DNA of 61,436 bases, from assembly GCA_003225495.1 (NCBI GenBank), contig QIAJ01000061.1, forward strand, positions 1 to 61,436, in the 5' to 3' direction. The notes beneath the pieces were generated by a model. It saw only the letters and a list, made by a program, of their open reading frames with translations, was not told the origin of the DNA and did no database searches. Origin of the DNA: Acidobacteriota bacterium (GTDB taxonomy: Bacteria; Acidobacteriota; Terriglobia; Terriglobales; Acidobacteriaceae). The stretch's first letter is position 1. Every line of letters begins with the position of its first letter. The position numbers and the translations under genes are program-made. Below, piece after piece: positions 18,378 to 26,250 of this stretch.

Positions 18378-19453
18378 CAGCCATGCGTTATATGACTCGC
18401 TGTTGTTGGTGGATCAGCTTCTTCATCCTAGCTACCGGCGCGTCGTCTTCGCAGACGCTACGCGAGGCCGCGGACCGTTCGGGAATGCTGGTTGGAACGG
18501 CAGTGCGGCCGCAACAACTTTCGGAGTCGTTATATGCAACAACGCTGGCACGCGAATTCAACATGATCGAGCCGGAGGATGTGATGAAGTGGGAGACGAT
18601 CCATCCCGCGCCGGAGACATTCGATTTCTCGCAGGGCGATCAGTTGGTCGCATTCGCGGTTTCCCATCAGATGAAAGTGCGCGGCCACACATTGACGTGG
18701 CACCAGCAGAATCCAAAGTGGCTGACCGGGCAGCAACGAACTCCAGAGCAATTGGCTCGGATTCTTGAACAGCACATCAAGACGGTCGTTGGACACTACC
18801 GTGACAAAGTTTCCGCCTGGGACGTCATCAACGAGGCGTTCGACGAAACTACTCCTGTGAAACTGCGCAGCACGATCTGGTATGACCAGCCTGGCATTGG
18901 ATACGCGGGCAAGGGTAGCCGATACATGGAAAACTGCTTCCGCTGGGCTCACGCGGCTGATCCGGGCGCGTTGCTCTTTTACAACGACGTGGAGGCGGAG
19001 GCGGTGAATCCGAAGTCGGATGCCATCTATGCCATGGTGCGTGATTTTCGGCGGCGCGGTGTGCCGATCGATGGTGTCGGCTTCCAGATGCATCTTGGCA
19101 ATCCTCATCCAGACGTCGCATCGATCTCTCAAAATATTGGACGCTTCACGGCCTTGGGAGTGAAAGTGCACATTACCGAGATGGATGTGGCGCTTCCGGT
19201 GGATGCCGACGGCAATGCGCACTCTGCCGACCTGCAACTACAGGCGATCGCGTATCGGGACGTTGCCTCGGCCTGTCTGGCCCATACGGGCTGCACTGCG
19301 ATCCAGACCTGGGGCTTCACCGACAAGTATTCGTGGATTGGTTCGCACTCGAAGCACACGCAGGGAGCCGCGTTGCTCTTTGACCGCGAGTATCGTGCGA
19401 AACCGGCCTATGAGGCGCTACGGAAGATGCTGGAAAGCTCAAGGCGTCGATAG
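18371..19453 (+). CDS. Secreted GH10 endo-1,4-beta-xylanase
   Basis: About 360 residues. The ATG at 18371 follows CGGAG closely and overlaps the endonuclease stop; ATG 18383 is an alternative. A signal peptide (about 1-28, WWISFFILATGASSSQ) leads to a full GH10 barrel: MIEPEDVMKWE (65-75), RGHTLTWHQQNP (104-115), acid/base Glu155 in WDVINEAFD, and nucleophile Glu270 in VHITEMDV. It ends with WGFTDKYSWIG. The enzyme hydrolyses xylan outside the cytoplasm. Together with the GH30 and GH16 genes it indicates a plant- and fungus-polymer-degrading heterotroph. The coupling to a DNA glycosylase gene looks accidental. Confidence 0.92.
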   Translation: MLAAMRYMTRCCWWISFFILATGASSSQTLREAADRSGMLVGTAVRPQQLSESLYATTLAREFNMIEPEDVMKWETIHPAPETFDFSQGDQLVAFAVSHQMKVRGHTLTWHQQNPKWLTGQQRTPEQLARILEQHIKTVVGHYRDKVSAWDVINEAFDETTPVKLRSTIWYDQPGIGYAGKGSRYMENCFRWAHAADPGALLFYNDVEAEAVNPKSDAIYAMVRDFRRRGVPIDGVGFQMHLGNPHPDVASISQNIGRFTALGVKVHITEMDVALPVDADGNAHSADLQLQAIAYRDVASACLAHTGCTAIQTWGFTDKYSWIGSHSKHTQGAALLFDREYRAKPAYEALRKMLESSRRR

Positions 19454-19538
19454 CTGTCGTCGGCGTAAAGCGCGCAATCGTCGACCTTTCCACCACAAGG
19501 CGCGAGGGACTAACGACCATCGGCCAACACACGCGCTC

Positions 19539-19544
19539 TATAAT
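19539..19544 (+). promoter_or_regulatory. Possible -10 element of ntrY-like gene
   Basis: A perfect TATAAT ends 14 bases before the proposed TTG start at 19559. The -35 position does not match TTGACA. If used, the mRNA would have a very short leader. Just upstream (19510-19530) lies another GACTAACGACC word of the spacer-repeat type seen at 13061. Confidence 0.35.
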
Positions 19545-19558
19545 GAACTCGCAAACAC

Positions 19559-21796
19559 TTGGCCGCACCTGACCCAACCCGTCCCGAAGGCAAAACGTCC
19601 CGCCGCAAGAAGGTGGTGATCACGCTGGCGGTCGCCTCTTTTTTCCTGCTGGCGATTTTGGTTTCGCAGGCCTCCTTCAATCTGAAATTCATTAGTCCTG
19701 ACAGCAATCAGCAACTTCTGTTCTTCGCAGGATTGTCGGCTTTGATCTTCCTGCTTTTCGTTGCGCTGTCGGTAGTGCTGGGGCGCAATCTGCTTAAGCT
19801 GTATGCGGAGCGGCGACTGGGCGTAATCGGCTCGAAGTTCCGCACCCGATTGGTAGTGGTCAATCTGCTTTTGTCTTTCCTTCCGGTGATCGCGCTCTTC
19901 TGGTTTTCCTATGGATTGATGAATCGCTCGATCGACAAGTGGTTTTCGCAGCCGGTTGAAGAGGTACGGACGGACACGGCGGCGATGGCATCGCTGATTT
20001 CCGACTACGCCGGACAGAACGTGACGACCGAAGCACAATCGATCGCGCAATCCGACGAGGTAAACAGAGCCTTCGCCAGCCGTTATTTCGCTCCTGTCCT
20101 CGACGAGTTCCGGGAGCATCAATCGACCCTACAGGGTGGATTTGTTCTGGCGCTTGTGGATGGTAACGCCGAAGTTAGTCAATCCATGCCGGCGCCCTGG
20201 AGTGCCATGAAAGATCATTTTCCTTTGCAGGAGGCTCTGCGGGGAGAATATCCACACTTCCGCTGGAAGCAGACGGATTACATTGTCGGAGCGGCTCCAG
20301 TGGGGAAGGGCGCGATTGTTGTAGCGATGCCACTGCCGGCGAAATTTGCCGAGACTGAAAAACAGATCCAGGAAAGCCAGCAGCGATATATCGAACTCGC
20401 GAAACAGCGCAAGCTGGTTCGCCGGACCTATATCGGATTTCTATCGCTGCTGACGGTACTGGTGTTGTTCGCTTCGACCTGGCTGGCTCTCTTTCTATCG
20501 AAGCTTGTGAATCGTCCGGTGGCGGCGCTGGCGGCAGGGACGGAAGCGATTTCCAAGGGACAACTCGATTACCGTGTCGATATCCGCGCCACCGACGAAC
20601 TTGCGGAACTGGTGCAGTCATTCAACAGCATGGCGGAGCAATTGGAATCGAGCCGCGGAATGATTGATGCGTCCAGCCGCGAGCTGAACGCTGCCAACGA
20701 AGCTCTCGAGTGGCGCCGGCGCTATATCGAAACGATTCTGGAGAGCATCCCGACCGGTGTGATTTCGATCGATGCCGGGCGGCGGGTGACCCTGGTGCAC
20801 GCGGCATTCCAGCGAATGTTTTCTCCCGACCAGTACACCAAGGCCAGGATGCTTACGAACTCTGTGTTCAGCGAGGTTTTGCCGGGTGATTTAGTCGCGG
20901 ACCTGGAACCTCTTTTGCGGCGCGCGGACCGCATGGGCATGACGGCGGCGAATCTGGAGCTGACACTACCGCACGCACAGTTCGATGTGGCCGTCACCGT
21001 GTCGGCCCTGCGACACGGTGTTGAGCGGCTCGGTTACGTGCTGGTATTCGAAGATCTATCGGACTTGCTGCGGGCGCAGAAACAGGCGGCCTGGCGTGAG
21101 GTCGCGAGGCGAGTTGCCCATGAAATCAAGAACCCGTTAACGCCCATTGCACTCTCGGCGGAACGCATTCAACGTCATCTCGCGAAGGCCAGCGCGCCCG
21201 ATGAGGCTTCGCGCTCCGTGATTCGAACATGCGCAGAGACAATCGGGAACGCCGTCGAAAGCGTGCGTGCCCTGGTGGATGAATTTTCCGTGCTGGCCCG
21301 CTTCCCTGCTTCGCATCCGCAGCCCGCCAGCTTGAACAACCTGGTGGAGAGCGCTCTGACAATGTTCAACGGGCGGCTGGATGGAATTCGCGTGCAAACC
21401 GAGCTGTCTTCGGATCTGCCGAGCGTGATGGCGGATCCGGAGGCCATCAAGCGGGCCATTGCGAACCTGGTGGATAATGCCGCCGAAGCGATGCAGGATG
21501 CGGTGCTCCGCGAGATTACAATCTCGACTTCACTGGTGGCGACGCGCGATGTTGTCGAGCTGGCGGTCTCCGACACGGGACACGGCGTCTCCCGAGAAAT
21601 GAAAGAACGGCTCTTTCTGCCCTATTTTTCGACCAAGCAGCGTGGCACCGGATTGGGTCTCGCCATCGTGAGCCGGATTGTGGAAGAACATCACGGGTCG
21701 ATTCGCGTGGAAGAAAACAAGCCAGTCGGGAGCCGATTCGTGGTGGAACTGCCGGTCGCTACCGAAGCAGTGGGCACACCGGCGGCAAGTCAATGA
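19559..21796 (+). CDS. Membrane histidine kinase, NtrY-like
   Basis: 745 residues with a TTG start. N-terminal helices (about 18-40, 52-75, 96-118), an extracytoplasmic region to about 295 and another helix (IGFLSLLTVLVLFASTWLALF) precede a HAMP linker (LVNRPVAALAAGTEAI). A PAS domain follows (IPTGVISIDAGRRV), then the H-box VARRVAHEIKNPLTP, N-box AIANLVDNAAEAM, G1 VSDTGHGV and G2 RGTGLGLAI. This layout matches NtrY, the kinase of nitrogen-related NtrYX systems. The signal sensed here cannot be read from sequence. Its stop overlaps the regulator start as ATGA, so the two are partners. Confidence 0.88.
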   Translation: MAAPDPTRPEGKTSRRKKVVITLAVASFFLLAILVSQASFNLKFISPDSNQQLLFFAGLSALIFLLFVALSVVLGRNLLKLYAERRLGVIGSKFRTRLVVVNLLLSFLPVIALFWFSYGLMNRSIDKWFSQPVEEVRTDTAAMASLISDYAGQNVTTEAQSIAQSDEVNRAFASRYFAPVLDEFREHQSTLQGGFVLALVDGNAEVSQSMPAPWSAMKDHFPLQEALRGEYPHFRWKQTDYIVGAAPVGKGAIVVAMPLPAKFAETEKQIQESQQRYIELAKQRKLVRRTYIGFLSLLTVLVLFASTWLALFLSKLVNRPVAALAAGTEAISKGQLDYRVDIRATDELAELVQSFNSMAEQLESSRGMIDASSRELNAANEALEWRRRYIETILESIPTGVISIDAGRRVTLVHAAFQRMFSPDQYTKARMLTNSVFSEVLPGDLVADLEPLLRRADRMGMTAANLELTLPHAQFDVAVTVSALRHGVERLGYVLVFEDLSDLLRAQKQAAWREVARRVAHEIKNPLTPIALSAERIQRHLAKASAPDEASRSVIRTCAETIGNAVESVRALVDEFSVLARFPASHPQPASLNNLVESALTMFNGRLDGIRVQTELSSDLPSVMADPEAIKRAIANLVDNAAEAMQDAVLREITISTSLVATRDVVELAVSDTGHGVSREMKERLFLPYFSTKQRGTGLGLAIVSRIVEEHHGSIRVEENKPVGSRFVVELPVATEAVGTPAASQ

Positions 21797-23148
21797 CACA
21801 AATTCTGATCGTTGACGACGAAACCGGAATCCGCGAATCGCTCACGGGCATTCTCGAGGACGAAGACTATCAGACCGCCGCATGCGCCAGCGGTGAAGAA
21901 TGCCTTGAGCTTCTGCGCAAAACCAACTTCGATGTGATCCTGCTGGATGTGTGGCTACCGGGAATGGACGGCCTGGAGGCGCTGGCGAAAATCCGCGTGA
22001 TGAACGATCCGCCCGAAGTAATCATGATCTCCGGCCATGGAACGATTGAGACCGCGGTGCGGGCTACTAAGCTCGGCGCCTACGATTTTGCGGAGAAACC
22101 ACTCTCTCTGGAAAAAACACTCATCCTCATTAAGAATGCCATCGAAGCGCGGCGGCTGCGGCACGAGAACCGCGATCTGCGGAAACAACTTCAGGTAAAA
22201 AGCGTGATCGTGGGCGATAGTGTGCCAATGAAAGCGCTGCGCCAGCAAATTGGACTCATGGCGCCCACCAACGGGCGTGTCTTGATTTATGGCGAATCCG
22301 GCACTGGCAAGGAACTGGTGGCGCATGCCATTCACATGCAAAGCTTGCGTAAGGATGAGACGTTCGTCGAGATTAACTGCGCCGCGATTCCCGAAGACTT
22401 GATCGAGAGCGAACTGTTTGGGCATCGCAAGCTGTCATTTCCCGGAGCGACCGACGACAAGGAAGGCAAGGTTCAAAAGGCGGACCGCGGAACGTTATTT
22501 TTGGACGAAGTCGGCGACATGAGTTTGAAGACGCAGTCGAAAGTGCTGAGAACGCTGGAGCAACAACGATTCACGCCGGTTGGCAGCGATGATCCAATAA
22601 CTGTTGATACTCGTGTGATCGCATCAACCAACAAAGACTTAGAAGAAGAGATCTCGCGTGGAAATTTCCGCGAAGACCTCTTCTACCGGCTGAATGTAAT
22701 TCCGTTCGTCGTGCCTCCGCTGCGCGAACGGAAGGAAGATATTCCGCTGCTGGCGCGTCATTTTCTAAAAGAATTTGCGTCGGCCTATGGGCGGCGCCCC
22801 CGAGAGATCACCGATGACGCGATCGGCGTCCTGATGCGTTATACGTGGCCTGGCAATGTTCGCGAACTTCGCAACGTGATCGAACGGATCGTGATCATGA
22901 ATCCTACGACTTCTCGCTTCGAGCGCAAGCATCTGCCTCCGCTCGTCTATCGCGATGGTAGCCGTCGCGCCGCCGGCACAGAAGGATCGACCCTCCATCA
23001 GGCGCGGGCGGCTTATGAACGTGATTACATTTTGAAGAAGCTAGATGAGAACCACGGCAACGTCAGCAGAACGGCCGAAGTGTTGGGTCTAGAACGAAGT
23101 CATCTTTACCGGAAGATGAAGAGCTTGGGAATCGCAGCGAAAGACTAG
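21793..23148 (+). CDS. NtrX-like response regulator with a degenerate sigma-54 loop
   Basis: 451 residues. The receiver domain has Asp8/Asp9 and phosphoacceptor Asp52 (LLDVWLPGMDG). The AAA+ domain has Walker A GESGTGKE, Walker B LFLDEVGDM and DLFYRLNVIPF. A Fis-type HTH (VSRTAEVLGLERSHLYRKMK) closes it. The loop that normally reads GAFTGA is LSFPGA (in HRKLSFPGATDD, about 22430-22450), lacking the key Thr. Regulators without this loop generally cannot open sigma-54 promoters, so this protein may repress or act with the housekeeping sigma factor. PilR in the same window keeps GAFTGA. The start overlaps ntrY as ATGA. Confidence 0.88.
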   Translation: MTQILIVDDETGIRESLTGILEDEDYQTAACASGEECLELLRKTNFDVILLDVWLPGMDGLEALAKIRVMNDPPEVIMISGHGTIETAVRATKLGAYDFAEKPLSLEKTLILIKNAIEARRLRHENRDLRKQLQVKSVIVGDSVPMKALRQQIGLMAPTNGRVLIYGESGTGKELVAHAIHMQSLRKDETFVEINCAAIPEDLIESELFGHRKLSFPGATDDKEGKVQKADRGTLFLDEVGDMSLKTQSKVLRTLEQQRFTPVGSDDPITVDTRVIASTNKDLEEEISRGNFREDLFYRLNVIPFVVPPLRERKEDIPLLARHFLKEFASAYGRRPREITDDAIGVLMRYTWPGNVRELRNVIERIVIMNPTTSRFERKHLPPLVYRDGSRRAAGTEGSTLHQARAAYERDYILKKLDENHGNVSRTAEVLGLERSHLYRKMKSLGIAAKD

Positions 23149-23154
23149 AGCAGG

Positions 23155-23182
23155 TGGCAGATGGCAGATGGCAGGTGTCAGG
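23155..23182. repeat. 7-bp tandem repeat (TGGCAGA type), four units
   Basis: The units read TGGCAGA, TGGCAGA, TGGCAGG and TGTCAGG just after the NtrX-like gene. Other spacers in the window hold unrelated but similar short stuttering words, so it is probably a slippage-born spacer repeat. Confidence 0.7.
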
Positions 23183-23260
23183 AAGAGCTAGAACCAACCG
23201 TAAGCGATGTCAGTGAATATTTTTGGTGTTACTGCAAACTGCAACCCGACAACTGCTCTT

Positions 23261-23725
23261 CTACCTCTTGATCATGTGAATCTCGGTCCCATTCTTGTGG
23301 AACTGGACCTCGTCCATCAACTGGTTGATAAGGTAGATGCCGCGGCCGTGGCTGGCGAAGATGTTTTCGCCTGCGCAAGGATCGGGAAGCTTGCTGACAT
23401 CGAAACCGGGGCCAGGATCGCGCACGACGATCAGCATGCCATGGGTTTCATCGCAGGCAACATCGCATTCGATGATCTTGGTGGGATCCGAGCTGGCGCC
23501 ATGGACGACGGCGTTCGATAGCGCTTCTGCAAGAGCCAATTCAATACTGTCTTCGCGCCCTTCTGCGCATTTCATCTCCCGAACCACATTCATCACACTT
23601 TGAACGACCGGGTCCACGGCTTTACGGTCGGCGCAAAGCGTAACGCTGAGTTTCAGAATCAACTTTTGCGCATCGAAATGGCATGGTTTTTGTGACGAGT
23701 CGGAAGGTGAGGAAGAATCGGACAT
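23261..23725 (-). CDS. RsbW-like anti-sigma serine kinase (HATPase_c_2)
   Basis: About 154 residues from MSDSSSPSDS (ATG 23725); longer frames reach 23815 without a ribosome site. A GHKL ATPase domain fills the protein: N-box ALAEALSNAVVHG, G1 VRDPGPGFD and G2 HGRGIYLINQLMDEV. Small cytoplasmic proteins of this class bind and phosphorylate anti-anti-sigma factors or sequester a sigma factor in stress signalling. No sigma or anti-anti-sigma gene is adjacent, so the partner is unknown. It lies downstream of era on the same strand, with about 140 bp between. Confidence 0.8.
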   Translation of the reverse strand: MSDSSSPSDSSQKPCHFDAQKLILKLSVTLCADRKAVDPVVQSVMNVVREMKCAEGREDSIELALAEALSNAVVHGASSDPTKIIECDVACDETHGMLIVVRDPGPGFDVSKLPDPCAGENIFASHGRGIYLINQLMDEVQFHKNGTEIHMIKR

Positions 23726-23867
23726 AGGCGGCTTGCGCGTTTGCTGCTCGGGCCTCGTTTTCTGTTTGCTACCGAGTAAATAAGATGCACAAGGCCGCTC
23801 TGAGATTCTAGGCATTCAGGTCTCGGGAAGCAAATTTTCTTCGGCCCTTGGTTTGTAGCTTTAGTAT

Positions 23868-24857
23868 CTACCCTTTAGCTTTGCGCCCGGACATAACAGT
23901 GACTTTAGGAGAATCACTCTCGGGTCGCGCCGGACCGGCAATCTGTTCCAATTGCCGCCGCCAGTCGAGGTCTTCGACGAACTGCCGTGACTCCCGCCAG
24001 CCGGGCTGGACTTTCACGAAGAGTTCCAGGAATACACGAGTGCCGATCATTTTTTCCATGTCCATGCGCGCGGCGGTCCCGATTTTTTTCAGCATCTGGC
24101 CGCCTTTGCCGACAAGAATGGCTTTCTGGCTGGGGCGGTCGCAATAGATGGTCGCGGCAATGCGGGTGAGCCTTTCGCCTTCTTCATACTGATCAACCAT
24201 GATCGAAACCGCATGTGGTACTTCTTCGCGCGTCTGGAACAGGACATGCTCGCGAATGGCTTCCGCCACCATGAAGCGCAGCGGCTGATCTGTGATCTGA
24301 TCTTCCGGAAAATAGCGCGGTCCTTTTGGCAGCGCTGTGACCATGTGCTGCAGCAGTTCGTCCAGACCCTTTTTCTTTAGCGCAGAGATAGGAATGATTT
24401 CCTTAAAGTCGTGCAGCGGCTGAAACTGGGCGATCAGCGGCAGCAGGTCGCGCTTATCCGCGAGCAGATCGATCTTGTTGAGCAGCAGAAAGACTGGAGT
24501 GCCGGATCGCTTGATCAAGTCGAGTACGAACGCGTCCTCGTCGGTCCATTTGCGCTTGGCATCGACAATCATCAGGATCAGCTGGCAGCCCTGAAGTGCT
24601 TCGTGAACTTCTGACATCATCTTGCGACCAAGCGACGAGTCCGGACGGTGTACGCCGGGAGTATCAATTAAGACGACTTGTCCCGACTCGTGCCCCTTTT
24701 TCTCTGGCACATTGATGATTCCGAGGATGCGGTTGCGCGTGGTTTGCGGCTTGGGCGAAATGATCGCAATCTTTTCACCGACCAGCGCATTTAGCAGCGT
24801 GCTCTTGCCGGCATTTGGACGTCCGAGGATGCAGACGAATCCGGAGTGGAATGACAT
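23868..24857 (-). CDS. era: GTPase Era
   Basis: 329 residues, slightly longer than usual because of a charged C-terminal tail. The G domain has G1 GRPNAGKST (12-20), switch PKPQTTRNRI, G3 DTPGVH, G4 NKIDLL and G5 SALKKKG. The C-terminal KH domain shows KAILVGKGGQMLKKIG. Era binds 16S rRNA and assists 30S maturation at the membrane. It belongs to the phoH-ybeY-CNNM-era neighbourhood common in bacteria, here interrupted by vapBC and a membrane protein. Confidence 0.97.
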   Translation of the reverse strand: MSFHSGFVCILGRPNAGKSTLLNALVGEKIAIISPKPQTTRNRILGIINVPEKKGHESGQVVLIDTPGVHRPDSSLGRKMMSEVHEALQGCQLILMIVDAKRKWTDEDAFVLDLIKRSGTPVFLLLNKIDLLADKRDLLPLIAQFQPLHDFKEIIPISALKKKGLDELLQHMVTALPKGPRYFPEDQITDQPLRFMVAEAIREHVLFQTREEVPHAVSIMVDQYEEGERLTRIAATIYCDRPSQKAILVGKGGQMLKKIGTAARMDMEKMIGTRVFLELFVKVQPGWRESRQFVEDLDWRRQLEQIAGPARPESDSPKVTVMSGRKAKG

Positions 24858-24911
24858 TGGGTTCTAGGTTACTCGCTTCTGGTTAGTGGGTACTAGCAAT
24901 CAAGGTGAAAT

Positions 24912-25298
24912 CTAGCGGATTACGTGGATTCGAACACTGAGCTTCAGGGCTTTCCACGATTTATCGGCCGTATAAATGGGAGCGTTGAGCACGATTCCCA
25001 GAGCTAAACAGGCGCGATCTCCCATCGATAGACCCAAAAGGCGGGTTTGAGCAATGAGACTGCCCGCAATTTTTGCCTGGTCTTCGGTGAATGGCATCGC
25101 CTCATTGATGGGGCTGATCGTGTTCGCCCATGCCTCATCGGCGGTGGCGCCCCGGCTAACAAGTTTGGTTTGCACTTCGGCCAGGTTCACCGTGCTGCTG
25201 GCAGCATTGCTCAATAGTTTCAGAGTCAATTTCTCTGCACCGGGCTCGTTGTTGAGTACCGCGAGCACGGCAGAAGAATCCAGTACGACCCTACTCAT
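24912..25298 (-). CDS. vapC: PIN-domain toxin, VapC family
   Basis: About 128 residues from MSRVVLDSSA. The four acidic residues of the PIN nuclease site are visible: Asp7 (VVLDSSA), Glu41 (NLAEV), Asp94 (GLSMGDRACLAL) and Asp112 (IYTADKSW). VapC toxins are Mg-dependent RNases that cut tRNA or rRNA when not bound by antitoxin. The start lies inside the antitoxin gene, an 8-bp overlap that ensures coupled synthesis. It is embedded between era and the membrane-protein gene. Confidence 0.9.
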   Translation of the reverse strand: MSRVVLDSSAVLAVLNNEPGAEKLTLKLLSNAASSTVNLAEVQTKLVSRGATADEAWANTISPINEAMPFTEDQAKIAGSLIAQTRLLGLSMGDRACLALGIVLNAPIYTADKSWKALKLSVRIHVIR

Positions 25299-25542
25299 GC
25301 TTGGCGGCCTCGCGGCGTTCAGCAATCAATTCGTCGACAAGTGACTCGCCGGGTTTTACATAGCGGCGGACACTTTCCTGAGCGCGCTGGATACGGCGCC
25401 TGACGGTCGTAATTCGCAATTCGTCGTCTTCTATCCGCAACACGACTTCATCGCCGACGTTAATGCCCAGAGCCTTGCGAAAGGACGCGGGGATTACGAC
25501 GCGACCGTTTTCATTTACGCGCATTCGAGTTTCGGTTTCCAT
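25291..25542 (-). CDS. vapB: AbrB/MazE-type antitoxin of the VapBC pair
   Basis: About 83 residues, starting METETRMRV at ATG 25542 behind GGAGG. The N-terminal half is a swapped-hairpin AbrB domain (NGRVVIPASFRKALGINVGD, VVLRIEDDEL) that binds DNA. The C-terminal half is charged and helical (VDELIAERREAAKHE) and should wrap the toxin. It overlaps vapC by 8 bp. A 9-bp-arm palindrome directly upstream (25559-25583) is the natural autorepression site. Confidence 0.88.
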   Translation of the reverse strand: METETRMRVNENGRVVIPASFRKALGINVGDEVVLRIEDDELRITTVRRRIQRAQESVRRYVKPGESLVDELIAERREAAKHE

Positions 25543-25558
25543 TGCCGCCTCCATCAAA

Positions 25559-25583
25559 ATGACAGTATCTTACGTACTGTCAT
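25559..25583 (-). promoter_or_regulatory. Palindromic operator upstream of vapBC
   Basis: ATGACAGTA (25559-25567) and TACTGTCAT (25575-25583) are perfect inverted arms with a 7-base centre, starting 17 bp upstream of the vapB start codon. The surrounding DNA is AT-rich and a TTGACA occurs on the minus strand at 25614-25619. This fits autoregulation by the AbrB-type antitoxin, alone or with toxin. Confidence 0.7.
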
Positions 25584-25636
25584 AAATATATGATGTGACA
25601 TTTACAGCGTTAATGTCAAGACTTTGAAAGCTGACA

Positions 25637-26206
25637 CTAACCGGCGAGCGCACGTCGCGCCTTGGAGTAATCTCCGGTGCGGCTCGTCCAGTTGCTAGCC
25701 AGAGTTGCGATCGCCCAGATGACTGCGAAAATCAGAAACGGTCGGCTTGCAGGAACGCCTGTGCGCCACGCGCACAAGGCGCCCAGTGTCGGAACCAGCG
25801 CGGAGGAAGTTACTCCGGCACACCACATGAGTGCCTTCGACATTGGGCTGGCCTTCTGCATCGAAGCCTTGTCAGTCCGCACGCCGAAGAAAGGGAGATG
25901 TTCGAACACCCATCGCAGAATCCCGGGATAGGCCTGTGGATTTCCAGTTCCCCCAATCGTGTAGAAAGCGAAGCGAATACCGAAGAGCCGGCCGAGAGCC
26001 CAGTGTGCGATACCGTGACAGAAGAAGTAAAGGAGAATCCAGGCTGACACCATACCGCTGATGGCCTTGGTTTTCGATGCCGCGGATCGCGCCAAATAGA
26101 GTGCGAGGTAGGCTGCGGCTATCCCAGCGATCTGCACGACATTGCCGATGACAATCGACAGTCGGCCGAACATTTTCCGAGGAGGAAACTGGTTTGAATT
26201 GTCCAT
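25637..26206 (-). CDS. Integral membrane protein with an HxxxH motif, unknown function
   Basis: About 189 residues with four or five hydrophobic segments: about 15-40, 48-70, 120-145 and 155-170. The second ends in FFCHGIAHWALGRLFGI, which resembles the HExxH helix of site-2-type membrane proteases, but with Gly in place of Glu. No second metal-ligand motif of the NxxPxxxxDG kind is clear. It may be an inactive relative of a membrane protease or an unrelated protein with a chance match. It sits between the CNNM protein and vapBC in the phoH-era cluster. Confidence 0.7.
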   Translation of the reverse strand: MDNSNQFPPRKMFGRLSIVIGNVVQIAGIAAAYLALYLARSAASKTKAISGMVSAWILLYFFCHGIAHWALGRLFGIRFAFYTIGGTGNPQAYPGILRWVFEHLPFFGVRTDKASMQKASPMSKALMWCAGVTSSALVPTLGALCAWRTGVPASRPFLIFAVIWAIATLASNWTSRTGDYSKARRALAG

Positions 26207-26250
26207 GGACTAACGTTGTAGCGTAGCGGGAGCGCTCTCCGAACATCGCC

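Noticed and set aside
18530..19237. 235-codon frame opposite the GH10 gene
   Set aside because: Antisense shadow of the xylanase with no signal peptide, ribosome site or known domain.
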